DNA of 64,000 nt from Pseudomonas abietaniphila (GCF_900100795.1 NZ_FNCO01000024.1:1-64000); one strand, 5' to 3'. Counted from the first letter of the stretch, positions 10,501 to 18,519 are shown. Notes: generated from the sequence alone by a model not told the origin. Numbers and translations: made by a program.

Positions 10501-11055
10501 GTCATTTCCGAGTGCGACGAGATCGGCCCGACGGCACATGACACTGCTGAGTTCACCGATGAAGTTGCATGTGAACTCCCCCAGAAACGCGACGACGTCC
10601 GCCCCGTTCAACAAGGTGGGGACGGCGAAACGCAGCCGCGTGAGCAGATTTTCACCCAGCGGCACACCGTCTGCGTCGATCCAGTGACGGGCCGCCGAGA
10701 CCAGGCTCGCTTGGGGTTGGGCGCTCAGGGCCTCGACCATCTGCTCAATGCAGTCGGGCGCCAGGGTGGCGCTGTCGGTCAGCCACTTGATGTATCCGCC
10801 GCTGGCCTCGTTCACGCCCCGAATCAGCGATGCAGCCTCGCCCAAACGACGCTCGTTGCGTACATAGCGGATAGGCCAGGGACAGGACGACTGGTAGAGG
10901 CCGACAATGCTTTGCGCCACGCCGCCAAGCGTGTCGTCACAAATCACGATTTCGATGCCGGGGTAAGTCTGTTCGATAACGCTTTGCAGCGCAGCGTCGA
11001 GGTATTCCGTTTGGCAGACAGCAATGACGACGCTGACCAGTCGCTGAGATTCCAT
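7507..11055 (-). CDS. Large multidomain glycosyltransferase (GT2 modules plus C-terminal GT4-like module)
   Basis: A 1182-residue protein. An N-terminal GT2 fold starts at about residue 8 (VSVVIAVCQ, ICDDT). A weaker GT2-like region lies around 340-560. A clear GT2 module spans about 566-800 (SIIIPTKDQ, IVDNDSS, LNNDT near 657, NDVDLCLK near 759). The C-terminal third looks like a GT1/GT4 domain (LLQLGSCGVPVVCSD near 1098). No signal peptide or membrane helix is seen. The start at 11055 is preferred because homologous GT2 domains begin here; a GTG at 11136 in the same frame would add 27 residues. The architecture resembles the large flagellin glycosyltransferases (Fgt1/Fgt2 type) of P. syringae, which normally sit beside fliC; here it stands alone about 25 kb away. 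Flagellin glycosylation is therefore a hypothesis; O-antigen or other glycan synthesis is possible. Confidence 0.83.
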   Translation of the reverse strand: MESQRLVSVVIAVCQTEYLDAALQSVIEQTYPGIEIVICDDTLGGVAQSIVGLYQSSCPWPIRYVRNERRLGEAASLIRGVNEASGGYIKWLTDSATLAPDCIEQMVEALSAQPQASLVSAARHWIDADGVPLGENLLTRLRFAVPTLLNGADVVAFLGEFTCNFIGELSSVMCRRADLVALGNDLFSLNGQPLDALKDLAMYAQLLQRGDLLLLPALLSNTRIAPKNFVDQGIETAGVETESAHQFHRLIREAGWGSPSLENGRIRVRAASTRGPFSEFDLLAQLSTPLPQRLTPEQVQAWLDFRMLTAQERTHISEHLVQAGIPRLLIVVQNSHPSTERAQRTLDSLSSLDTLGDTLQVVVLCETNLPLTPAPGITLSQRINNGTNIAQALNPIVDTYHFDWMIVIEAGTQFTPFGLTACALKLIESPDRRAAFADEMHRSPKGELSSAMRPDFNLDYLLSYPLLTAGHWLFSRQMLLDMGGFDPQFCDATQFALILRWIEREGAGQILHIREPILICDTPLALENTLEIAALKRHLKVRGYPDASVLQTLARRYHVLYGHTEAPLVSIIIPTKDQLPLIQRCVETLLHKTRYPHYELLIVDNDSSTPEALAWLAAVEAQGSDRVRVLRYPYPFNYSRINNVAATHAKGEYLVLLNNDTAIVHERWLDEMLNHALRPEVGIVGAKLLFPTGRLQHAGVRLGMDGPAGHPQLGEPHFIQGYMQRTQVDQNLSAVTAACLMIRRSVYEEVGGLDETFVVSYNDVDLCLKVGERGYLTVWTPHAVLIHEGNVSQNSVDTATQQAKNTRFLGEQLSMYAKWLPRLADDPAFNTHLSFDLPSVELEVGLRQVWRPLYWQQRPNVLAYTDVASASPQERVIAPFEHLQRSGRVNGLLSGHRLSVLQQARFKPDTIVFQADLDDEHLRTLALAKVQAGSFVVLDLNNVQLASEDPHDAFSFSARHVELLKKSVQLADRVIAATPLLADLAREFHPDVRLLPSRLPTDRWGKQAPRQVPHHTPRVGLVSDHWQAEDLRLIIPVIQHLADEVEWVVMGDHTDVLRAYIRERYALPNADAYPAAIAGLNLDLALLPAADNLFNACKSNINLLQLGSCGVPVVCSDVRAYEGPFQVTRVADSLSAWIDAIRLHTQDPAFATLSGDRLREQVLRDGMLDDAALQSWQSAWLR

Positions 11056-11318
11056 CTTCGTATCCGGTAGGCGAAGGATGACCTTTGCCGATGCACATGG
11101 GAGGGTGAGGCTCAGCGCCGTGAGCCCTGTAGGCACGTGCCTGCCATGAAAATGACGCTGAACATAGGGTTTTCAGCAGAAGCAATAAATCGGCCAAGCG
11201 AGCGGTCTTTGGTAAACGCCCCACAAAGGTGTCAATGCGCTTGATATTCCGAACGGCTGATGCTTATTTTGTACGCCTTGCCGCCGTACGGCCTGCACAA
11301 CCATTAAAGGACTGAGTC

Positions 11319-12662
11319 ATGAGTAGCGATGGCCACAATTCACTCGCGCAGCGATTGATGGGCATTGATGAAATTGAATGTGTCACCCCGGATCTGAACG
11401 GCGTGCCACGCGGGAAAGTGATGACGGCCGAGGGTTTCCTTGAAGGCCGACGCTTGCAGCTGGCGCGCGGTGTGCTGCTGCAATGCATCATGGGCGGCTA
11501 TCCGCCGGCTAAATTTTACGGCAGCGACGACGGTGACCTGGCGCTGATCGCAGACCCTCGGCAGATTCATCGATTGCCCTGGAGCGAGGAACCCCGTGGG
11601 TTGGCGATCTGCGATGCCGACGAACTGGACGGCGAGCCTTCGAACCTGTCGACGCGGGGGCAGCTCAAGTCGGTCATTGCCCGTTATGCGCGTCACGGAT
11701 GGTCGCCGGTGGTGGCCACCGAGCTCGAGTTCTTCGTCTTTGCGCCCAACAGCGACCCCAATCAGCCGTTCAAGCCTCCCATTGGTCTGGACGGTCGCCG
11801 TGAAGATGGCCAGTCGGCGTTCAGTGTCAGTTCCCATAACGGCCTGCGTCCGTTTTTCAGCGAAGTCTACAAGTGCATGGCGGCGCTGGACCTGCCGCGC
11901 GATACGTTCATGCACGAGATGGGCGTCAGTCAGTTCGAGATCAATCTGCTCCACGGCGACCCGTTGTTGCTGGCCGATCAGACGTTCCTGTTCAAGCACA
12001 TGCTCAAAGAAGTGGCGCTCAAGCACGGGCTGACCGTGGTGTGCATGGCCAAACCGCTGGCGCATACGCCGGGCAGCTCGATGCACATTCATCAGAGCGT
12101 GGTCGACAGCGTGACCGGGCAGAACATTTTCAGCGACGCCCAAGGCGAACCGACGTCGGCATTCCATCACTTCATTGGCGGTCAGCAGGCGGCGATGGCA
12201 GATTTCACCGCTTTGTTCGCGCCCAACGTCAATTCGTATCAGCGTTTGTGTCATCCTTTCGCCTCACCGAACAATGCGTGCTGGTCTCACGATAACCGTG
12301 CGGCAGGTTTGCGCATTCCGGCCAGCGCACCGGTCGCGCGTCGTGTCGAAAACCGTTTGCCGGGCGCAGATGCCAACCCGTATCTCGCCATTGCAGCTAG
12401 TCTTGCAGCCGGGCTTTACGGAATGGAGCAACGGCTGGAGCCGTCGGATGCGATCCAGGGCGAATTCTCCGTGCCGGACAATCTTTCGCTGCCATGTACC
12501 TTGCATGCCGCGCTGGAGCGTCTGAAACGCAGCCCTTTGGCCAAGGAACTGTTTGGTGCCGAATTCATCGAAGGGTACATCGCGTCGAAGACGCTGGAAT
12601 TGACCAGTTTCTTCAACGAAATATCGCCTTGGGAGCGACGAGTGTTGGCTGCCCAAGCTTAA
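11319..12662 (+). CDS. Glutamine synthetase family protein (gamma-glutamylpolyamine synthetase-like)
   Basis: A 447-residue GS-fold ligase. It has an N-terminal beta-grasp domain and a catalytic domain with the metal/ATP motifs ATELEFFVF, QFEINLLHGD, GSSMHIHQS and ENRLPGADANPYLA. It lacks the C-terminal adenylylation-loop character of GlnA. This points to the PuuA/SpuI/GS-III-like group that glutamylates amines or polyamines; the substrate cannot be fixed. ATG 11319 follows AAAGGAC. It is divergent from the glycosyltransferase and upstream of an MFS transporter, separated by a hairpin. Uptake plus gamma-glutamylation of a nitrogen source is a reasonable joint role (inference). Confidence 0.88.
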   Translation: MSSDGHNSLAQRLMGIDEIECVTPDLNGVPRGKVMTAEGFLEGRRLQLARGVLLQCIMGGYPPAKFYGSDDGDLALIADPRQIHRLPWSEEPRGLAICDADELDGEPSNLSTRGQLKSVIARYARHGWSPVVATELEFFVFAPNSDPNQPFKPPIGLDGRREDGQSAFSVSSHNGLRPFFSEVYKCMAALDLPRDTFMHEMGVSQFEINLLHGDPLLLADQTFLFKHMLKEVALKHGLTVVCMAKPLAHTPGSSMHIHQSVVDSVTGQNIFSDAQGEPTSAFHHFIGGQQAAMADFTALFAPNVNSYQRLCHPFASPNNACWSHDNRAAGLRIPASAPVARRVENRLPGADANPYLAIAASLAAGLYGMEQRLEPSDAIQGEFSVPDNLSLPCTLHAALERLKRSPLAKELFGAEFIEGYIASKTLELTSFFNEISPWERRVLAAQA

Positions 12663-12673
12663 AAACCGTGGTT

Positions 12674-12708
12674 CGGAAACCCTCCATTGAAGAGGGTTTC
12701 CTCTTTTG
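12674..12708 (+). terminator. Hairpin between the GS-like and MFS genes (terminator or attenuator)
   Basis: GAAACCCTC / GAGGGTTTC form a nine-pair stem around a 7-base loop and are followed by CTCTTTT. It lies in the 54-base gap between two co-directional genes, so it should reduce read-through from the first gene into the transporter. Confidence 0.75.
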
Positions 12709-12716
12709 GAAAGCCG

Positions 12717-14174
12717 ATGCGCCAAATCTGGAAGTCCTTTCGAGCGCTGTATTTTGCCTCGCTGATGATGTTGATCGGCTCGGGCCTGCTGAGTACCTAC
12801 CTTGCCTTGCGTCTCGCTGCCGATCAGGTCGATGGCCTGTGGGTCGGTGCGCTGATGGCCGCCAACTATGTGGGCCTGGCGCTGGGCGGCAAGATCGGTC
12901 ACCGGCTGATTGGCCGGGTCGGGCACATCCGTGCCTACGCCACCTGCGCGGGTATCGTCGGCGCGGCGGTGCTCGGGCATGGCCTGATCAACTATCTGCC
13001 GGCCTGGATCTTCCTGCGGATGATCGTCGGTCTGGGAATGATGTGTCAGTACATGGTCATCGAGAGCTGGCTCAACGAGCAGGCATCGCCCAAGCAGCGG
13101 GGGCTGGTGTTCAGCGGTTACATGATTGCGTCCTACATGGGCCTGGTGCTCGGTCAGCTGATTCTGGTCATCCATCCTCAGTTGGGGCTGGAACTGCTGA
13201 TGCTGGTTGCGATGTGCTTCACCTTGTGTCTGGTGCCCGTGGCGATGACCCGCAGCATTCACCCCGCACCGATGCGTCCTGCGCCGCTTGAGCCGTTGTT
13301 CTTCATGCGCCGCGTCCCGCAATCGCTGACGACCGTACTGAGCGCCGGGTTGATCATCGGTTCGTTCTATGGCCTGGCGCCGCTGTACGCCGCTCAGCAG
13401 GGGTTGTCTACGGAACACGTCGGTCTGTTCATGGCGTGCTGCATCGGCGCCGGTCTGCTGGTGCAGGGCCCATTGGGCAAGCTCTCGGACCGTTATGACC
13501 GTGCCTGGTTGATTCGCGGCGTCGCGGGGTTGCTGGTGCTGGCGGCATTGCCGCTGGCGATCTTTCCCAATGTGCCGATGGAAGTCCTGTTCGCCGTCGG
13601 GTTCGTCGCGTCGCTGCTGCAGTTTTCGTTGTACCCGCTGGCCGTGGCGTTCTCCAACGACCACGTCGAAGGCGAGCGCCGGGTTTCGCTGACGGCCATG
13701 CTGCTGATGACCTATGGCGTCGGGGCGAGTATCGGGCCGTTGGTGTCGGGCGTGTTGATGAAGCAGTTTGGCAGCAACATGCTCTATGCCTTCGTCTGTG
13801 TCACCGCGCTGGTGCTTGTGCTGCGTATTCGTCCGAAAGCTGTCACCAACCTGCACCAGGTCGAGGACGCGCCGCTGCATCACATTGCGATGCCTGACAG
13901 CATGTCCAGCTCGCCCTTGGTGGTCGCGCTCGATCCGCGTGTCGACGAACAAGTGGTTCAGGACCAGATGCAAACTGCAACGGAGCCTGCTGCGCCGCCG
14001 GAACACGAGCCTGAGGTTGAAGGTGAGGCGCCGGAGCGGGTTGTGCCGTCAGGCGAAGGCGTTGTGCGCCCAGTGGCGGTCGTCGATGAAGCCGTCAGCG
14101 CCGAACCCCAGGCGGCACGACCCGACGCCGCACACGATGCATCACGGGACGTCGGGGTGGACCGGCCGCTGTAG
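12717..14174 (+). CDS. MFS transporter with long disordered C-terminal tail
   Basis: A 485-residue protein. About the first 395 residues form twelve hydrophobic helices of an MFS carrier of the YcaD/small-solute type (LYFASLMMLIGSGLLSTYLALR; RIGHIRAY-like loop; GPLGKLSDRYDR after helix 8). The final ~85 residues are rich in Pro, Glu, Ala and Val and should be disordered in the cytoplasm. The ATG at 12717 is chosen to begin just before helix 1 (MRQIWKSF); the SD is weak (GGAAAG). It lies 54 bases after the GS-like gene and may import its substrate. No exact substrate can be given. Confidence 0.85.
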   Translation: MRQIWKSFRALYFASLMMLIGSGLLSTYLALRLAADQVDGLWVGALMAANYVGLALGGKIGHRLIGRVGHIRAYATCAGIVGAAVLGHGLINYLPAWIFLRMIVGLGMMCQYMVIESWLNEQASPKQRGLVFSGYMIASYMGLVLGQLILVIHPQLGLELLMLVAMCFTLCLVPVAMTRSIHPAPMRPAPLEPLFFMRRVPQSLTTVLSAGLIIGSFYGLAPLYAAQQGLSTEHVGLFMACCIGAGLLVQGPLGKLSDRYDRAWLIRGVAGLLVLAALPLAIFPNVPMEVLFAVGFVASLLQFSLYPLAVAFSNDHVEGERRVSLTAMLLMTYGVGASIGPLVSGVLMKQFGSNMLYAFVCVTALVLVLRIRPKAVTNLHQVEDAPLHHIAMPDSMSSSPLVVALDPRVDEQVVQDQMQTATEPAAPPEHEPEVEGEAPERVVPSGEGVVRPVAVVDEAVSAEPQAARPDAAHDASRDVGVDRPL

Positions 14175-14183
14175 CGGCTCGTC

Positions 14184-14621
14184 TCAATGCGGCAAGCCTG
14201 TGTTGCGCATCCCCAAAAGGTACTCAGTCCATGCCACATCCTCCGTCGGGCACGCGGCTTTGCCGGTCACCTCGACCACGGCCCCTCGGCGGCGCCTCAT
14301 GAATCCTGGCTTGAGCGCCCGCCAGAGGCCGCTGGAGCAGGACAGGGGAGCGGCGTAGTTCACCAGCAGCGTGATGCTGGCGTCCTGACTCAAAGCGCGC
14401 GCTATGCGCTGGCGGTCTTGCTCGACGCTCAGATTGCCTGCTATCACCTCCACGGACTGACCTGACGCATCGGTGATGCGTCTGGCCAGTGTGTGGAGCC
14501 GCTCCAGGTCCTGAGCGATCAGGATCAGGTCGTAACCGTCGACGGCCATTTGGCGGGCGTAGGCCTGGCTGCGGGCTGACGATACGCCGGTGATGACGAC
14601 GGTGCCTCGGTGCTTGAACAT
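14184..14621 (-). pseudogene. Truncated short-chain dehydrogenase remnant
   Basis: A 145-residue reading frame. Its first ~95 residues look like an SDR Rossmann half (VVITGVSSARSQAYARQMA, DLILIAQDLERL, GNLSVEQDR, LVNYAA). The glycine motif is damaged (TGVSSARSQA instead of TGxxxGxG). The segment carrying the catalytic Ser and Tyr-x-x-x-Lys is missing: the sequence jumps from LVNYAAPLS to a short RGAVVEVTGKAA piece. Intact SDRs are about 250 residues. It is convergent with the MFS gene and divergent from an intact SDR. Most likely an internally deleted, decaying gene; a functional mini-protein is less likely. Confidence 0.7.
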
Positions 14622-14857
14622 GGTGGGTCTTCTGTCGCAGCGTTCTCAGGCATAAGGGTAAGAGGATCTCCGACCGTAGATCGGCCATAAAACCCACCTA
14701 TCCAGACGTCTTTTCCGGCCTTGCAGCGAATGGCCGAAAAGGGTGGTTTTACGACAGATGCCGGGTGGTTCATCGCTCTAACATCGGTTCTCGAAATGCA
14801 CGACACGGCTCGAGCTGGCACGTGTTGCGCATCACCCCTTTCCCTCGGAGAACCGAC

Positions 14858-15604
14858 ATGAACCTCACTGACAACACCATCTTCATCACCGGCGGCACTT
14901 CCGGCATCGGTCGTGCCTTGGCCGAAGCGCTGCATGCTCGTGGTAACAAAGTGATCATTGCGGGACGTCGCAAGGCGTTGCTCGAACAAGTGACCGGCGC
15001 CAACCCGGGCATGGAAGCCGTGACACTGGACGTGGGTGATGCGGCCGAAATCGCCCGGGTTACCGCTGACATCATCCGTCGTTTTCCGGACTTGAACGTG
15101 CTGATCAATAACGCCGGCATCATGCAGATCGACGACGCGAGCAGCGCGATTGACGAACAACTGCTGATCGATACGCTGACCACCAACGTGTCTGGCCCGA
15201 TCCGTGTCACCTCCGGTTTGATCGAGCATCTTAAAACCAGGCCCCAGGCCGTTGTCATGAACGTGTCGTCGGTACTGGCGTTCGTGCCGCTGGCCGTGAC
15301 GGCCGTGTACAGCGCGACCAAAGCCGCCATGCACTCGTATTCGATGTCCCAGCGCTTCATGCTGCGCAACACGTCGGTACGGGTTCTGGAAATCGCGCCG
15401 CCTTGGGTTCAGACCGACCTGCTGGGCAGCAACGACGAACCGCGCGCCATGCCGCTGGCTGAGTTCATTGAAGAAACCATGGCGGTGCTGGCAACCGACG
15501 CCGATGAAATTCTGGTCGAACGCGCCGTTCCCCTGCGCGCCGCCGTAGGGCCGAACGAAATGGGTTTCGTGACTGCCTTCAATGAGTCATTCCTGGCGGG
15601 CTGA
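14858..15604 (+). CDS. Short-chain dehydrogenase/reductase (DltE-like)
   Basis: A 248-residue classical SDR. The cofactor motif TGGTSGIGRA is at the N-terminus, then NNAGIM, the catalytic Ser in MNVSSVLAF and YSATKAA with the Tyr and Lys, and IAPPWVQTDL. The residue after the second strand (AGRR) suggests NADP(H) preference. The start ATG 14858 follows CGGAG; about 30 upstream codons are open but lack an RBS. Substrate unknown. The gene is followed after about 146 bases by a GlxA-type regulator on the same strand, which may be its regulator (inference). Confidence 0.88.
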   Translation: MNLTDNTIFITGGTSGIGRALAEALHARGNKVIIAGRRKALLEQVTGANPGMEAVTLDVGDAAEIARVTADIIRRFPDLNVLINNAGIMQIDDASSAIDEQLLIDTLTTNVSGPIRVTSGLIEHLKTRPQAVVMNVSSVLAFVPLAVTAVYSATKAAMHSYSMSQRFMLRNTSVRVLEIAPPWVQTDLLGSNDEPRAMPLAEFIEETMAVLATDADEILVERAVPLRAAVGPNEMGFVTAFNESFLAG

Positions 15605-15750
15605 ATCGTCCAGAAAGTGCGCCGCCACATCAACCGGTGTGGCGGTCAACCGTCCGTTATCCAACGCGCAATACCGAGGCCTTGCAGGCAACGCTTGCGT
15701 GCAAGGCGCCGGGGTCTAGAATCGACATCTTTGTGGCGGACCCAGCCCTC

Positions 15751-16701
15751 ATGCAAACCGTTGCTCTCATTGTCAGGCCTGACTTTCAGGTCATGAGCCT
15801 GGCAGCGCTGTCGGCGTTCGAGTTCGCCAACATTGCCGCCGAAAAAAAGCTGTATGACATCCATCTGCTGTCAGAGCACGGCGGCCTTGTGGCGGCCAGC
15901 TCGTTGTTCACGTCGGTGTCGACCCAGCCATTGGATCATGCGCAGTTCGACACCTTGCTGATCAGCGGCGCCATGGATCGCTCATCGGCATCGCCGGCCA
16001 TCAATGCGTTTCTGATCGAGGCTTACGCCCATTCCCGCCGAGTGGGCGCTTTGTGCGTGGGGGCATTTGCGCTGGCGGAAGCCGGACTGCTCGACGGTCG
16101 TCGGGCGACGGTGCACTGGGCGCGGGCGCCTGAAATGCGCCAGAACTTTCCGGCGATCAAGGTCGAGGAAGACCGGATCTACATCGTTGACGGCAAGATC
16201 TGGACGTCGGCCGGGATGTCGGCGGCGCTGGATTTAACCATTGGCATGGTGGAAAAGGACCATGGCCCGGAGCTCGCGCGCAAGGTGTCGCAGCATCTGG
16301 TCCTCTACCACCGCCGTGCCGGCGGTCAGTCGCAGCACTCCGCAATGCTGGAAATGAGCCCCAGCTCGGACCGGATCCAGATGTCCCTGGAATACGCCCG
16401 CAAGAACCTGCGTCGCGAATTGTCGGTTGAAGAGCTGGCCGATGCCGCGTGCTTGAGTGCGCGTCAGTTCAGTCGTTCGTTTCGGGCCGAAACCGGGATT
16501 TCGCCCGCCAAGGCGGTGGAAAATCTGCGCCTGGAGGCCGCACGTCTGATGATGGAGCAAGGGCGTCACTCGCTGGAAGCGGTGGCCAGTGAAACCGGGT
16601 TCGGCGATCGGGAAAGGATGCGGCGGGCGTTTCTGCGCGTCTACGGGCAATCGCCACAGTCATTACGGCGCAGTTTCGGGCCGGTGGTGGATGCGTTTTA
16701 G
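15751..16701 (+). CDS. GlxA-type AraC-family transcriptional regulator (DJ-1/PfpI-like sensor domain)
   Basis: A 316-residue protein. The N-terminal ~190 residues form a class I glutamine amidotransferase/DJ-1-like domain with the nucleophile-elbow region GALCVGAFALAEAGLLDGR and the usual TVHW segment. The C-terminal ~100 residues hold two AraC helix-turn-helices (LSVEELADAACLSARQFSRSF; LEAVASETGFGDRERMRRAF). The frame stays open back to 15637, but homologues begin at MQTVALIV, so ATG 15751 is chosen; the SD is weak. Its target is not visible; the upstream SDR is a candidate. Confidence 0.87.
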   Translation: MQTVALIVRPDFQVMSLAALSAFEFANIAAEKKLYDIHLLSEHGGLVAASSLFTSVSTQPLDHAQFDTLLISGAMDRSSASPAINAFLIEAYAHSRRVGALCVGAFALAEAGLLDGRRATVHWARAPEMRQNFPAIKVEEDRIYIVDGKIWTSAGMSAALDLTIGMVEKDHGPELARKVSQHLVLYHRRAGGQSQHSAMLEMSPSSDRIQMSLEYARKNLRRELSVEELADAACLSARQFSRSFRAETGISPAKAVENLRLEAARLMMEQGRHSLEAVASETGFGDRERMRRAFLRVYGQSPQSLRRSFGPVVDAF

Positions 16702-16825
16702 CCAGGTGGGACGTTGAGGCAGCGCCCACAGGTTTATCCCGTGCAGGTGGGCTTGATGGCTTTCAGATGAAGAGAGGGCAGGCCCACAGGATTTGCATTG
16801 GCTACAAACCCTGTGAGCGACCTGA
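16702..16825. other. Short convergent intergenic region
   Basis: 124 bases between the GlxA-type regulator and flgZ, which point toward each other. No clear terminator hairpin or repeat was seen. Confidence 0.5.
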
Positions 16826-17566
16826 TCAGAAGTCGTCGTCTTTATCGAAGCGACGGGCTTCGCGTTGCAGCTGGTAGACGAAACGCTCGACCTGACGCTG
16901 CACCAGTCCACTGATGTTGTGAAAGCGCACGCCGGCAAAGGTGGTGTTGATTCGTTCTTCGAAGTGCAGATACCGCAGCTCGACCGGCGTGGTCATGCTG
17001 CCGAAGGGCAGAGAAGCGATGAAGCGCTCGTAGACCTGACCCAGCTGCATGCGTTCGGACACATCGCCTTCGAAGCGCAGTTTGCAACCGGTCGCGGAAA
17101 TGTCCAGCAGCTTGCCCCTGAGCGGAAACTTCAACTTGTCGCCACCGATTTCGATATCGACCAAAGACGCCAGTTTCAGGGCGGCGCGGAAGGCATTGCG
17201 GCGCTGGTGATACACCACTTCTTCAGGCAGGGGCCCACGATAACAATGCGGGTCCTCGATGATGGTCATCTGCGCTTTGACTTCCCAGGCGATGCGCACA
17301 CCGTCATGGAAACCTTCGACACGGAACGCTTCACCGTTGGCCAGGAAGCGTTCACCGTCACGCGGGATCATCTCATCGAGCGAGATCTCGTTGCTGTCAC
17401 GGTCGACGTCGATCACATAGCTCTGGAAGCGTTGGCTGCGTTCGTGGAAGGTGATGATCAAGGGATCATGGCTTTCCATCAGCAACCGCAGGTTGGCGGC
17501 AATTTCCAAAGGCGTAGTAAGTACCTTCGGGGGCTGCGGAACATCTTCCGCGCTTGAGGCATTCAC
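16826..17566 (-). CDS. flgZ: Cyclic-di-GMP-binding flagellar brake protein, PilZ domain (YcgR family)
   Basis: A 246-residue YcgR/FlgZ protein. The N-terminal YcgR domain spans about residues 15-115. The C-terminal PilZ domain carries the c-di-GMP motif QRRNAFR (RxxxR) and the second motif DISATG (D/N-x-S-x-x-G). Known YcgR/FlgZ proteins slow or halt the motor when c-di-GMP is high. It is the last gene of the flgA-flgM-flgN-flgZ string on the minus strand, 82 bases after flgN, the usual Pseudomonas location. All binding motifs are intact, so a working c-di-GMP receptor is expected. Confidence 0.93.
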   Translation of the reverse strand: MNASSAEDVPQPPKVLTTPLEIAANLRLLMESHDPLIITFHERSQRFQSYVIDVDRDSNEISLDEMIPRDGERFLANGEAFRVEGFHDGVRIAWEVKAQMTIIEDPHCYRGPLPEEVVYHQRRNAFRAALKLASLVDIEIGGDKLKFPLRGKLLDISATGCKLRFEGDVSERMQLGQVYERFIASLPFGSMTTPVELRYLHFEERINTTFAGVRFHNISGLVQRQVERFVYQLQREARRFDKDDDF

Positions 17567-17648
17567 GGTTTATCCATCTCCAGGCAAAAAACGACAGCGT
17601 GCGGCGGGCGGCATTTTGCCATCATGTCGCACGCCTTGATACAAGAAC

Positions 17649-18116
17649 TTACGCCTGGCTGAGCGGACGTGGTCTGATCTTCCCGGACGTCGATCCCCGG
17701 CTGTCGTACAGCGCTGGAGTATCGCCACCGTTGAGGATTCTGAGCTGTTGGGCCGTGGTCAGCTGCTGGAGCTGGATCAGACTGCCATTCTGCTCGTTGG
17801 CGGCCTGACATTCGGTCATCAGCGCGCTCAGCGCATCACCCGCTTGCAACAACGCTTCACCGACCGATGAATGCTTGGCCACTTCTTCGAGTCCCGCGCG
17901 ATTGGCGGGCAGGCCTAGACTGGTCATCAGTTGGCTACGTCTGCGTCCGTGCTGTTCGAGCACGATCACCAACGCCTGCTTCTGCGCCAGGATGTGTTCC
18001 ATTTCGACCATATTGCGGCCGTGAAGCGCCAGTGACTCGGCCCTCAGGATGTCCAGCAGATGCCGGGTCGGCGCAATATCGTCCGTGATCAGTTGAAGCA
18101 ATGTAGTGTCTTGCAT
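17649..18116 (-). CDS. flgN: Flagellar export chaperone FlgN
   Basis: A 155-residue, helix-rich protein. The N-terminus (QLITDDIAPTRHLLDILRAES) and central heptad-like helices fit FlgN, the cytosolic chaperone of the hook-junction proteins FlgK and FlgL. It lies 49 bases downstream of flgM and should be co-transcribed with it. The C-terminal ~25 residues (Gly/Ser/Arg/Pro rich) look disordered. The start at 18116 has only a weak SD, so translational coupling to flgM is possible. Confidence 0.9.
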   Translation of the reverse strand: MQDTTLLQLITDDIAPTRHLLDILRAESLALHGRNMVEMEHILAQKQALVIVLEQHGRRRSQLMTSLGLPANRAGLEEVAKHSSVGEALLQAGDALSALMTECQAANEQNGSLIQLQQLTTAQQLRILNGGDTPALYDSRGSTSGKIRPRPLSQA

Positions 18117-18165
18117 CGCATGCCCTGGGATTTAAGCGTCCAGAAGCCCCTGCGCGTACCGGGGG

Positions 18166-18483
18166 CTAGCGCTGGGCTTCGAAATTAAGCAGTTTGTTCG
18201 CAACACGGTTGCTGTCGACCTTGTAGCTGCCGTCCGCAATAGCCTGTTTCAACTCAGCCACGCGGCTGTTGTTGACGACGGGCTGATCACGCAACGAATC
18301 AGTGATCTTCTGCAACTGTTGAGCTTCACTGCTCAAACTGACTGTCTCGCCGCTACCGCTGACGCTTCCAGAAGTGCTGACCGTCGCCGGGGCTTCGGGT
18401 TTGCTGGCTTCTTTGGTGTTGACGGTACGTGGAGTACCTCCAACGGTAGTGGAGTTATTCAAACGACTGAAGTCGATGACCAT
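18166..18483 (-). CDS. flgM: Anti-sigma-28 factor FlgM
   Basis: A 105-residue FlgM. The N-terminus is Ser/Thr/Pro-rich and disordered. The C-terminal half holds the FliA-binding helices (EAQQLQKITDSLRDQPVVN; RVAELKQAIADGSYKVDSNRVANKLLNFE). FlgM holds FliA until the hook is finished, then is exported. The start ATG 18483 follows AGAGG. A near-perfect FliA promoter lies 37-63 bases upstream, giving autoregulation of the anti-sigma factor by its target. The HsbA gene at 55.4 kb encodes the protein that antagonises FlgM in P. aeruginosa. Confidence 0.95.
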   Translation of the reverse strand: MVIDFSRLNNSTTVGGTPRTVNTKEASKPEAPATVSTSGSVSGSGETVSLSSEAQQLQKITDSLRDQPVVNNSRVAELKQAIADGSYKVDSNRVANKLLNFEAQR

Positions 18484-18519
18484 GATTGAAAACCTCTGGG
18501 TTCTAGGACGCTTGCCTTG

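Noticed and set aside
12264..14006. Minus-strand open frame of 580 codons opposite the GS-like and MFS genes
   Set aside because: Gln/His/Arg-rich shadow frame spanning two well-supported plus-strand genes.
14620..14760. TTTTCCGGCC...GGCCGAAAA inverted repeat between the divergent SDR genes as an operator
   Set aside because: Imperfect stem with a bulge, and no clear promoter boxes around it; too weak to annotate.
14816..14835. Possible sigma-54 element (TGGCAC...GC) upstream of the intact SDR
   Set aside because: The TTGC is two bases too close to the TGGCAC (N3 spacer instead of N5); the GC at correct spacing is not preceded by TT.
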